DNA from: Pachypanchax playfairii
Taxonomy: Eukaryota; Chordata; Actinopteri; Cyprinodontiformes; Aplocheilidae
Direction of reading: 5' to 3'
NCBI GenBank assembly: GCA_006937955.1
Contig: SSNP01000133.1
Coordinates: 208,839-272,838, forward strand
DNA length: 64,000 bases
How positions within the stretch are numbered: the stretch's first letter is position 1; every line of letters starts with the position of its first letter. Under the pieces are notes generated by a model. The model was not told where the DNA came from. It searched no databases and was given only the letters and a program-made list of their open reading frames with translations. The translations under genes and the position numbers were made by a program. Below are positions 1 to 11,340 of the stretch, piece by piece.

Positions 1-424
1 AAACCTGATCCAGAGGCAACATGCATCAGTACTTTGACTTTTTTATTGCTTTGTAATTTACAGGGATTATTTATGACTGTGACTTCATCCTTTGGAGCAG
101 TAAAAGTCTGAAGTTCAGTTTACTGCCTGCCTTCACAGCATCTCTCCAACACGACTCTAAACAAGCGTCTTTGTTCTAGATAATTATTGCTTTGTTTGGT
201 TCTTTTCTTCAGTTTACGCCCGTTTTTAAATAAATGCCAAATGTTTGGCAGCACTTCAGTGTTTTGAAATGGATTTTAAAAGGAAACAGGTGAACCAAAA
301 GTAGATAAAGAACTTAATGTTGATTAGATCTGAGTTCTAAATGAGGATTACAGTTTTAGATAAACTCACTTCTTCCTCTTTCTGAACCTGTTTTGTCTCT
401 GATTGCACATTTTCACTTAACATT
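1..424. other. Non-coding stretch, no gene seen
   Basis: AT-rich sequence with no ORF that resembles a protein and no structured RNA that I can recognise. It may be intron or upstream flank of the long tsc22d1 isoform, whose first exon lies far upstream in other vertebrates, but nothing here shows that. Confidence 0.5.
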
Positions 425-1132
425 AGCTACGTTTACATGGGCACATTTAATCGGAATAAACGCCCAATTGGATAAAAAAGACGTCATGTAAAAATGTCAA
501 TCAGAATGTTTTGATCCGATGCAGCCTGATCCGAAAGAAATTTACTTCCGATCGAGAGGGGTGGTTTTGTCTGATCTTCATTCGGATAGACGTGCATGTA
601 TACACCCATTCGGAAAGAAAGGGTGAAAAGAGCCCACTGCGCATGCGTACAACTTCAGCTTGATGTCTTTCCGCTTTCGCAGACCCAAGTAGAAAACATA
701 GCGGGAAGTAAACAGAAGTGGTCTGCTGGTGCAGTCATCCTGTCATCCTGCTCTCCTCTCCTGTGGCGGAGGAGCAGTAGTAATATGTATTCAGCCGCTA
801 ACTTGGTTAATGCGACCAGTAAAAACCCAAACATAAAGGAAATCACCCGCAGAAGGTCCATATTGGGGATAACGTGAGTCAGATCGAGCACACGATGGGG
901 CGGGAAAGACGTGCAGAAAGGACGGAGTTTGTTTACTTTTTTTTCTTCCCCCGGAAAGACAACTCGCTGTGCGCATGCTCAATTCATTTAACCTGATCGA
1001 GTGCTTGGTGCATGTGTACTCATGGCATCATCAGATCATTTCAGTTAGTGTCCATGTAAACAGGGATTTGGGAATTCTGATCAACCAAGATTTTAATCCG
1101 ATTGGGGAAATTTGGCGCATGTAAACGTAGCT
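425..1132. mobile_element. MITE-like non-autonomous DNA transposon
   Basis: The two ends are perfect 15-bp inverted repeats, AGCTACGTTTACATG at 425-439 and its reverse complement at 1118-1132. A direct ATT flanks both ends (422-424 and 1133-1135), which would be a 3-bp target-site duplication. Subterminal motifs of the type CCCAATCGGATTAAAA also recur in inverted form inside the ends. The 708-bp interior has short ORFs on both strands but nothing like a transposase. A 3-bp duplication suggests a PIF/Harbinger-like mobiliser, but the family is inferred, not seen. Confidence 0.7.
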
Positions 1133-1135
1133 ATT

Positions 1136-4100
1136 AAAGGATTCATCAAACTGCTTTAATGTGGTGTCACTTTTTCCAAAGATATAGTCAACCTGTTGGA
1201 AGCTGCGTATGGTTAAACTGAGTCATGATTCAGACTCAACTAGACACACCTGTTTAAGTAGCTTGCATCTGAAAATGAACATTAAACGTTTCTGTGGGCA
1301 GATTTTAATTGAAATTGGACGTGTTTCTTGCATTTGAGTCCAGATTTCTCCTGCTGACGCTGTAAAAACAGAAGTTTAACATCGTTCTGTTTTTTTGAGT
1401 TGATAGTATAAACATGTAAAAAGAAGTTGTACATTTTGAAACCATGACAGCAGGTTTGTACACACGCCTCTTGATGGGAATACTGGGTGTTTGCACTGAT
1501 AATAAATGACTGACTAATGTTGCGAAGACCAAACAAACCTGCTAAATCGGGTTATAAAAAGCTTTTCATTCAACTTTTAGTAAACATAGACTTTATTTGG
1601 ACACATTTTTCAGATAAGTTTATTTCAAAAAGTTAATCAGTTATTTATCCATAATTTACAGACTTGAAATCGGTATATTTTGAGTAAAACCTACAGTTAG
1701 TTTTGTAAGAATTTACTTGAATTAGAATGATGCCCCACCCTAAACACATTTCTTTTCAAGCCTTTCTTCTGCTTGAACCTCTGCCATTTTAATTGTAATT
1801 TAATTTCATGCTGACTTGTTGGATTCAAAGTAATTTGTTCAAAGTTGGACAGCAGGTTTTGAAAATCAATTTTTTGTCTTTCATGATCTTGGCGGCATCT
1901 TTTTTACTGTCAGCAATAATAAATCTTTCCTAAAAGCTGCTCATTAATCTTATAATTCGATTTGACATGCAGTTATTGCTTCACCAGATCTTCATTCTTC
2001 ATCAGAGGCTACGCTTCATCCCCTTTGTGCTGCAGTACAGACATTCATCCACAAGGTGGCGGCATAGGCTCGTACATCAGAAACCCGTAATGTGCTTTGA
2101 GAATCACTGACCTAAAACTTGCCTTGTGGCTCAGAGGAAACATCCATTTTACAATGAATGAATGAATGAGGATCTAATGACAGGATCTAAAACTTGTTTC
2201 ATGAATTCACAGTTTCTCTGTTTCTGTCCTGCATGCTTTTTGTTTAGTGTTACATAGATTTTAAACTCTATGAGCTGATTGGACATTTACAGGGTTTTGC
2301 TGTCATTTGTGAAATCTTACAGCGACAGCAGAGTGTTTACTGGTTCCAACCAAATCAGGTTTTGGCAGCACAGGAAGGAGTGTTCGAGCCAAGTATCCAT
2401 GTGTCACGTTTGCTTGCCTTGTGCTGCTCGTGCAGAGCTGCGTGATTTGCAGAGATTCACTGCCTGGGGTGGCTGTAACGTGTTCCTGCATTTGTGGCTT
2501 TAAGCTGTCAGGGTGTTTTATGATGGTATGTGTAAAACAAACCTTGGTGCTACAAACATTTTGGTGTTGGATGAAATTAAATATAAAAAGCTGCTAGTGT
2601 CGGCTTCTTGATAAATCTGATCTGTGTATCAGAGACTGGTCAGGAATCTTTGCCTTACTTCATTTTCACCTGTCCGGTTGAAGCACTGCAGAGGCTTGAG
2701 TTTGTATTCTGGCAGTCAAGATGTTTTGTAATCCTTTCCAAATAAAACTACAATGGCAGAAGTATAGAATAACTTTTTTTTGACTGGTGTTGTGTTGAAA
2801 AATGCACCCCTACCTAAAAAAAGCATCTTCACAACCAAGTAGAGGTTGTGATCTTTGGAGGTGCTGCTGGGAAACAGATGGTACATTACAATTTTGGAAA
2901 AATTCCTACCAATCCCTTCTTTACACCCATGATTTTCATGTATGTAACATGTGTTTGATATGTACAGCTAGAGAAGTATTAGGTTATGTTAGTCCTCAGT
3001 TCTTTATTCATTTGGGTGAAGTTGTTTTGATGTTCTGCTGTCTGCGGGGTCCAGGTGTTGTTAAATACCTGTCATGGAATTTCACCGTACTGAATCTTTC
3101 CTCTTCGTCCTTTGACATTCTGTAACTCACCAGAGAACGACCCCTAATGTTGGCCAACAGTCAGGTTACTCCGATCTGGGTCGTTCCAAAAAAATGTCCC
3201 AGATGCTTTAGTTTTTATTCTGGTTCATGTTTTTTAGCAGCTGCAGCTTGATCTTGGCCTCTTTCTTATTAAAAAAACAAAAACTTTATAAGCTTCTTCC
3301 ACTTGTCATTGAATTTCCTCCCACCATTCAGAATTACAAACAAAAGAAGAATGTTCACGAGCATCACAGTGAAGTTTTAAAGTTGGGATTGTTTCATATC
3401 AAAACTTTGGCCTTTCCCAGCATTGAAACACAATCAGATCGCCACGTGAGGCGGCACGCTGCAGAGAGTCTCAACAAAGTTTCCCCACACCACTGGGAAG
3501 ATGTTTGTACAGTCGACTTTCTGGCTGTGTTTATTGATGCAGAGCCTTCAAAGATTCATGTGACTGAGGGGGAAGATTGTGTAACATTTGCTTGTTCAAC
3601 ATTTATTCAGAAGCATCAATTTGAGTGAGTTTAAGGTGTAAAAAACTGGCAGAAAATGTTTTATTTGTTTAGTTAACTAGTCAAATATAAATATGATTAA
3701 CATGTAAACTGATTATCTTATTGATTTAGTGTCAGTCAGAAAAAATGGAGCAGCTTGTCAACATTTTACAGTTTATCTTATCTCATTAGAGAGATTAAAC
3801 TCTGTGTTTTGGGTCCTACCCTGTGAGTGCAGCTGTAAAGATACTGGAGCTCAGCTAGTTTCTCCTTCCCGGGTTTTGTCGTCTCTGTTTCATGGCTCAT
3901 ATGGCCCAGAACCTGGTTATGTAAGAGCATTGCGTGCCTCGCAGATGGACTCACTTACGCCTCAACGACCTTCAGCCCCAAAGGTCTGTGGTGATTCAAA
4001 ACGTGTTTGAGTTTAAGGGCATTCTTCCTCTTTTGTTTCTGCCCGTGTTTGATCAAATGTAAGCAGAGAGCATCTTTGGCCTCAAGCTATTCAGAAAACA

Positions 4101-7100
4101 ATCACAGCGACTGTCTAATTTTAAAAAGATTTACAACCAATTCTCCAAATTTGGGAAGTAAAAGCATTAGTCTGTGTAATCTGTATTGGTTCTCCAGCAT
4201 CAAGTGGCCTTCAAAACCGGATTCTACCAGCCTGCAAACAGCTTCGCACACATACAAAACACACAAACAGGGAGCAGACATGCGTGCAGACATGTACGGG
4301 CCGCTCAAATGCTAAAGGAGAACTGATGTGGAAGGAAACCAGCGAATCACAGCTCAGCATACAAACTGATGGGTGCAAGGAAAGACAAGAAAAAACTCAT
4401 TCCACTCCTGATGTAATCTACAACTTGTCTTGAAACTGTGAAAAAGAGATTATAAATATATATGATTACACAAAAGGTTTTGGATACGTCAACAGAAATA
4501 ACAATAAAAGACGGTCTTTCTCCTGCTCGGTTCGATGTTTATCATTCTCTTTGCCTTTACAGTCTACGTAACGTATAATCCACCTTTTGTTTAACTGTCC
4601 TGGTTTTTATGGTCCCAGAGATTTAAAAATAATTCCTGCTTCTGCAACATACTGGAACAATCTTTAGATTTAAATATAGATTTCTCTTCAGACGTAACTC
4701 CCATGTGTTTGAGATGAAGCCTTTAAACTTTTAATGTGAACGCCATCTGTTCTGTTCTTTCTTCACTGCCGCCTGACTGTGGCTTCCACCCTTATGTAAG
4801 CTCTGCAGGGTGTGGTGGAGATAGATTCCACCATTTCTTCCTTCAGTTCAGGGCCACAAATGAAGAAGGTGAAGATCTGGAGGAATGGAATATGAATTGA
4901 GCCTCACATCCCATTGAACTTGGTTTAGGTTTAATCTATTTAGTGGATATATTTTTGTTTTAATGTTACATAATGTCATTTCTCTACTTGATTTAAATGG
5001 AAAATTATCTAACATTTAGACATATTTTAAAAATCCACAATCCTAAAAATCATTTTCTCTATTTAATTTGTAATTTTGTTATATATTTTTACGAAATCAA
5101 AGAGTAGAATCAATATCTAACAGGAAGATTCCATATTTTTCACTGTGAGTTGTAGACTGGGTCAGTCCAGGTTCCGATGTATGTAGCTATAGAAGAAATG
5201 AAAACATTACACATATGTGATGTCATGGCATATCATCATTGACTGAGCTCAGTCTGCTCAAATTAAGGTTTCCTCCAGACTTTTCAAAGCTTTTGTTTCC
5301 AGTGAGCATGTGCAAACTGACCCCAGACCAGCAAGTATGTGCAGACATGTGGGATTAATATCTGTTTTCAGATACGTTGAGTAGGAAGCTGATGTTGACA
5401 GAACTCGCCTATGCGTTAGTTTGTATTTCCCGTCACGTCCAATATTTATACTCGTGTTTCTGGCCTCTTGCTGTTTTACAGTTTAATGAAACGTACAGTA
5501 AAGAAAGGAACATGTGACCTTAACTTAATGAGGTTAATTGTTACACTGCGTGTGAGCTCTTTGTAAGCCCCTCATTGCCGCCATTTTGCCATACAGCCAG
5601 CTTGTCGCCATGTTCGAACAGGATTCTTCTTTGTTCTGTTTTTATCCACTCAGCTAGCGATGCTGCAGGTTTTTGCTGCTGCTGAGTGTTTTTTGTCGAC
5701 GTGAAGTCTTTTCTCAGAGCTTTCCATCTTGTTCTGATGTTTCTCTGTTCAGACTGAAGTGTGCATGTGCAGTTTTATTTTTCCAATATTCCTTGTTGCA
5801 GGAAACAGAAAAGATGCGATGGAGCAGGAAGCTCTGGACCAACGGGAGTGGCTTTTAAAGGCAACCCAGAGCTCGCTTGCGGGGTGTGTGGTTAAATGTA
5901 TCTCATCCTATTGGAAGAATTCTTTCTAATCGCTGCTGACGGTTTACGTAACATCAGAAAAGAAGCTGGTGTGACTGTTTTTAGCCAGTGACATCACTTC
6001 CCTCCCTCCAAGGTTTCGTCTCCTCGCACCAATCATCTTACAGTCTATATATGATCCAGGCTTAGAAAGGAGGGAAGACTTGACACACAAACACACACTC
6101 AGTCCCATCCCCTTCCTACTGCAACTCTATTGTTGCTGCCCCATGTGATGCTCCCTCAGATTAGGGAGGCCAAAGTGCACAGTGGTGGTAGAGGGGTTTG
6201 TTTTGGGTTTAAGTGTGTGTTTTTAGTTTGAGAACATCAATGAGAGAGTGGGGGTTGACCGGGACAGCAGCGCAGGGCCGGGACGCCGTGGCCCTGGAGC
6301 TGCTCTTCTGGGAGCTGGAGGAGCATCTGAAGAGGTAACGGCTGTGGCGTTGACTCATTGTTGTTGTTGTCGTGGCATTCGGTTTGTCTTGTTTTTGTGT
6401 CAGAGCAAATACAGAAACGGTTAAATGAGACTTTGCAGCAGCAGATGCATGCAGCTCTCCCCTCTTTGTGCAACCACCTCAGCATGTTCCAACTCCTGCT
6501 CAGCTGCCCTGCAGGGCTCTTTCGAAGGCACATTCTTGCACATGCATGCATGTTGTCTTTAACTGGGATTCATTTAGCCCTTTTTGCTTTCAGTCTCAAC
6601 TGTAATTTATGACTAAATGTTCTTTGTTATCCCAAACTGATCAAATCAAAATGTGTCCAACATGAACCACATCCTGCCTGTACTCATTCAATGGTCTCTT
6701 TGCAGAAGCACTCCTCCCTACAGCACGTGACTCTGCTCCTTTTACAGGGTAAACAAAAAAAAGCAGAAGTCAAAACATTTATTTTCCAGTTCTTTAAAAT
6801 CACTCAGGCCCTTCAAAAGCTCCCACAACTGGAAGGAATTTTCCAGTCATCAAACAGAGTCAGCCGTTACTCCTTAGCTCTCATGTACAACCTCCGGTTT
6901 GTCTGTTTAAAAACACTAAATGGAGAAAATACTCTATCAACAAGATGATCATTCTAGAATAATTAGATTTTTGGGACCAAAAATCAGCTGGTTTGTATTG
7001 TTTTAGATCTGACTGAACTCCGACCTGCAGAACGTTACAAACAGGGATGGATATAACTGCTTAGAGTGAGAGCAGGTGGCTGAAATAAGCTCAGGCAAGC

Positions 7101-8100
7101 AGTTAAATGTTCTGCTGGTGTATGTGTGCTTTTAAAAGTTTACCACACACGCACGCACATTGTGATTAAATGATGCCTCTGTGGTCAGAAGTGAGAGGAA
7201 GAAAACCTGATAGTGACTGTTAAGAGTGTTTTAGTTTCGGTCTTTATCTCAACTCCAGCTGTGTACACGAAATGTGCTTCCTTTTCTTTGTGTGCTGTTT
7301 TTCCTGTTTCCATAGCAACGACAACAGTCCACACCTTCATGTGGTCAAATTGAATCAGTTTAATCCACGAAAAGACATCTTAGAGGCTGAAATGTCTGCT
7401 TGAAATGTCTCAGTTTCTAAAAACAGTCATGTTGTGGACATGTTTTTGAGTTCTGCACACATTAAAAACTCAGTCATAAGTACAACAATTAATAATAAGA
7501 TTATTTATCCATTTCTTTTAGTTTCCTAGTCAGTTTTAAATAGAAGCTGGTCTTTGGGTACAGATCATACTGTTCTGGTCAAGGAGTCCCAAAAGAAAAT
7601 AAAACAGAGCTCACTGTTTTCGCAGTATGGCATCCCTCCCCAGATTTCCAATGTTTGTTGTCTCTTTGACATCAGAGCAGCACTGAGGTCAGTTTTTCTG
7701 CATGCTTTGACCATGGGAAGCTGATAATATTTACTTAAATTACATAAAGTCTGTGAGTGTATCATCCCTGCTGTGAATGTTACCACCTGTGACCTGTAGG
7801 GGGAGACGTTGCTTCATTAAAACTGTTTTTCATCACCTGCTTGTTAAATACAAGTCCAAAAAGTCCAATATGTGGGGTTTGAGACCAAATAATGCAGTAA
7901 AATTGAGCATGAATTTGTCTTAATTCCAAGTTTTACTCGTTTAACGGTTGAATTACTCCCTACTTTGTATTTACGTGGCGTTGAAAGACTGCAGCAGGTA
8001 GAAAGATGCTTCATGTATTATTATAAAGAGGAAGCTCTCCTCCAGTCACAAGAGTTTCGGAGTCTGTAGCGCATAAATTATGTTAATGAGCTTCCCTCTC
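1136..8100. other. Long non-coding stretch upstream of tsc22d1
   Basis: About 7 kb without a recognisable exon. The ORFs present are short, overlap on both strands and have no conserved motif. The stretch is probably the intron of the long tsc22d1 isoform or intergenic DNA. Short simple repeats occur, such as AATG copies near 2155, but no intact transposon was seen. Confidence 0.5.
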
Positions 8101-8102
8101 CG

Positions 8103-8107
8103 CCAAT
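8103..8107 (+). promoter_or_regulatory. CCAAT box upstream of tsc22d1 short isoform
   Basis: A CCAAT pentamer in the context CGCCAATCAG lies about 250 bp before the tsc22d1 ATG. It sits at the edge of a GC-richer block (8100-8480) that contrasts with the AT-rich upstream DNA. This fits the internal promoter known for the short TSC22D1 isoform, but the transcription start is not visible. Confidence 0.35.
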
Positions 8108-8356
8108 CAGATCCCGACAGACGCTGTTTTCCTGCATGAATTATCCACAGAGGGAACCAAGGTTCGCGGAGCAGCAGCCCGCCGCTTCAGTCTTTTGTGT
8201 TCTCCGTCCCGGCAGCGAGTTGCTCCGCCGCTTCGGGGGGAAGCAGACCCACCGCGCGGAGCCCCAGAATGCGCCATTTTTCTACTTTTATACCGCTGGA
8301 TGCACCAGTTTTCCAGCCGATAATTCGCCTTCAGGGGTTTTAATGGGCGGGTTAGT

Positions 8357-10017
8357 ATGAATTCGCAGTGTTACACAGTGGCGATGGACCTTGGTGTTTG
8401 CCAGCTGAGGAATTTCTCCATCTCGTTTCTGTCCTCTGTGCTCGGGAAGGAGAGCGCGTCGGTCACGGTTGATAACAGGTAACATCTCCGCTCCCGATGC
8501 GGCTGCTTGATGAATCATGGCTCTCAGTCTCAGTGTTTTGTTATCATAAACTCACCTATTATTACTGTTAAATTTCTGCCTTTTGTTTTAACATCCTGCC
8601 GAATAACGAGGTTTACAGATGCGCGTGAGTGTTACATTATGATGAAGATCTTCACCTGACCCTTTGCTTCCTGTCTTTCAGTGCTTCAGGTGCCAGTGTG
8701 GTGGCCATTGATAACAAGATCGAACAGGCGATGGTGAGTGTTTGTGCACTTCATGTTTGTTATGTAACCCACACAGTGATGCGGAGAGGCGCTGCCGTGC
8801 ACGCGCATTCTGCGGATCATCTGCACACTTTCAATCTTATGTTAAAGGATAGTTACTTTTTGGCAGCGCTTGTTTGAAAAAGGATGAGAGATTTATGCAG
8901 TTTTCTGTGTTTTGTCCCTGCGGGTTGGAGATTCGGGTTCTGTTCAGTTCTATGATCTTCGGCTCGTTCTGCAGTTTGAAGCAGAAGTTCACACGCTTCT
9001 CTTCCTTCTCTCACGCGCTGTCCCTGCTCCTTGTCCACCTGTCTCCTTTCAGTGTTGCTAGGCAAGCTGCAGCCTCCCCTCCGTCCAGTATAAATAACTC
9101 GACCGGTGATTGGCTCCGCCCACTTCGGTGCAGGAACATTTTGTTCTGCAGCTGAGGAAGGAGGAGGAGAGGAGGGGGCGGGGCCACAGAGGAGTGTTCG
9201 CTCAGGCATCATCAGGACGATGGTCCGGTTTTATTTGTTCTGCAATATAGATTCTAGTTAAAGGAATGCCTGTCACTTTTTACTCTGCCACTGTGTCCCT
9301 TTGTTGGACTGGAGATTAGTTCCCGTTTGTTGTAAAGGCTCTTATGAAACCTTAATTAAAATCATAATAGGAGGAAAAGCCGAAATTAAAATCTGTTACC
9401 AGAAAAAATATTTAAAAAACAACAGTAATTCTATATGAGATGCTGAAATCTGACGGTAAACGTTTTAGTTGTTGTCTGAGTTTGTTAAATATTCAGTAAA
9501 CCTATTAAAAAACAGGTTTTGAGATGCAGTTATATTACAAAACTTATATTTTGGATCTTTTTGTTGTTCAGAAGGAGTTAGATTTTTCCACAGCTGAAAC
9601 AGAATATTTCTTTGTTTCAGTGGAAAACTGTGTCTGTTTTTAGTTGGAAGTCGTAGGAACAATGTTTTGACTTGGAGTAATGTCACTATTGTTTCTAATA
9701 AATTACAGACATGAATCTTCCTTATTGATTAACTTCTTTCCTCTCGTCTTCAGGACCTGGTGAAGAGCCACTTGATGTACGCCGTACGTGAGGAGGTGGA
9801 GGTGCTAAAGGAGCAGATCAAAGAGCTGATGGAGCGCAACACTCAACTGGAGCAGGAGAACAACCTGCTGAAGACCCTGGCCAGCCCTGAGCAGATGGCT
9901 CAGTTTCAGGCTCAGGTCCAGACGGGCGGCTCCCCGACCAGCACCACTCAGCCTCCGGTCCCGTCTGGAACCACACAAGTCCTCCCCTCCACACAGAACT
10001 CTGGCACATCGGCATAA
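8357..10017 (+). CDS. tsc22d1: TSC22 domain family protein 1, short isoform
   Basis: Three exons, 8357-8478, 8682-8733 and 9754-10017, join in phase with GT-AG introns to give 145 residues. The protein has a short N-terminal tail (MDLGVCQLRNFSISFLSS), the TSC box ([20 protein letters not shown]), a leucine zipper beginning REEVEVLKEQIKEL, and a Ser/Thr/Pro-rich C-terminus. TSC22 proteins form homo- or heterodimers through the zipper and act as transcriptional regulators in TGF-beta and growth or stress signalling. The MDLG start, the SFLSS segment and the LASPEQMAQFQAQ tail fit TSC22D1 short isoform better than TSC22D3/GILZ, which has MEVAVYQLHNF and a shorter tail. The ATG at 8357 is chosen because it opens the conserved N-terminus; the next Met is nine codons later. 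The long isoform's first exon is not in view. Confidence 0.93.
9089..9185. promoter_or_regulatory. TATA/CCAAT/GC-box cluster in tsc22d1 intron 2
   Basis: Inside the second intron, a TATAAATAA motif (9089-9097) is followed within 25 bp by ATTGGCTCCGCCC (inverted CCAAT plus GC box, about 9108-9120) and by GGGGGCGGGGCC (about 9174-9185). The surrounding intron is AT-rich, so this GC island stands out. It could be an enhancer or an alternative promoter. No downstream start exon with a conserved protein is visible. Confidence 0.3.
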
Positions 10018-10888
10018 CACAGAGCAGACACTGGAGATCCCCGGAAGGACGAGGGACATGGGGGACAGAGGAGTGTTGACATACTGTGAATGGACATCAC
10101 TGACTGTGCCATCGTTTGGAGGAGCGCACACTTCAACTTTTCTTTTCTTGCACATTTTATTTTAAGCGAAAGATTCCGAGCTGCACCGGCGTTTGCCTGA
10201 GTGAGTCTCCTTGTGACGTCTGCAACTTTTACTACCTGCTTCAGACAATCGTCTTTGTGCCGTTATCATCCCAAAACGAAACAAGGGTCAGGACAGACTC
10301 TGGAATCTCTCGCTGTGTGATGACCTGTGCCATCATTTCACCTCCTCCCAGCTTCAACCTCTCCCCCTGCACAGTGTGTCACTCTTCTTGTTCCATTGTT
10401 GTCAACTTGCACTTTTTTCAAATGACATGAGCAAACATTTTGTAAAAAAAAAAAAAACTTCTGGAATCAGGAAGTTTGTGTCTCTGCATCCTCACAGCAT
10501 CTGCAGACAACAAGAGTCTGGACAGTCGTGGTTTAGGAAGGAGGGAGGAACCTTCTTTGTTCACACCGAGGACTCTGTGTTCTTTATGACATCCACCCCC
10601 CCCCACACACACTGAACTGAACTGAACACACTCCCTCTTCTTTCTGATGGAGCATGAGATACTCATGCAGGGATTCTGTGTTTTTATTTTTAATAGAGAG
10701 GGAAGGTAAATATTTGTTTATGTTGATGTAATTAAATAAATAAATAACCATAAGGTAAATAAATAGGACAAGACTGTTGGTAGTGACCTTTGTACAGATT
10801 AAAGGTTTCCAATTAAACTCTGCCAAGTGCCTGGTTTCTAACCATAGATACATATATAAATCTTTTTAAAGTCTGTTTATCTGTGTGA

Positions 10889-10920
<32 letters not shown>

Positions 10921-11340
10921 CTATGGTTGCACCAGGTTTTAAACTACCTGTGATGTCAGAACTCAGGGTGGGAACAGAAGAGGATCTTTTACCTCGACAC
11001 TAAGATGCTGTCTCTCCTGCGGTGACACACGGCTTCGTACTGTATGTAAATTCTCCTCCGCTGTTGCTTCAACCTCACTCGCTCAAACGATCTGGACTCT
11101 TCACCGTGTTGGAATGTGTGTAGTTGTTTTATGTAAATGATATGATTTTTTTTTTTTTTGTACAACTAAGTGTGTTAGTTGCTCATAGTGCGACTGGAGC
11201 GCTGAACACGATAATGCGACACTTGTCATGAGGAGAGGAAAATGTTGATGTTTTTGTGCATGTTCCTTCAGCCCATCACAAATGTGACGTATCAATTGCA
11301 CTAGACAGTTGCACCTCGAATAAAAAACAAAAAAGCAAAC
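10018..11340 (+). other. tsc22d1: tsc22d1 3' UTR with microsatellite and poly(A) signal
   Basis: The sequence after the TAA is long and non-coding, as in other TSC22 genes. It includes a (GT)n(AT)n microsatellite at about 10882-10921. A canonical AATAAA lies at 11319-11324, followed by an A-rich stretch, so the transcript probably ends near 11340. Short ORFs here are on both strands and unlike known proteins. Confidence 0.6.

Noticed and set aside
596..877. 93-codon plus-strand ORF
   Set aside because: It lies inside the MITE-like element, overlaps ORFs on the other strand and has no domain.
8357..10017. Assignment as tsc22d3 (GILZ)
   Set aside because: The N-terminus MDLGVCQLRNFSISFLSS and the tail after the zipper follow TSC22D1 short isoform; GILZ has MEVAVYQLHNF and a different tail.
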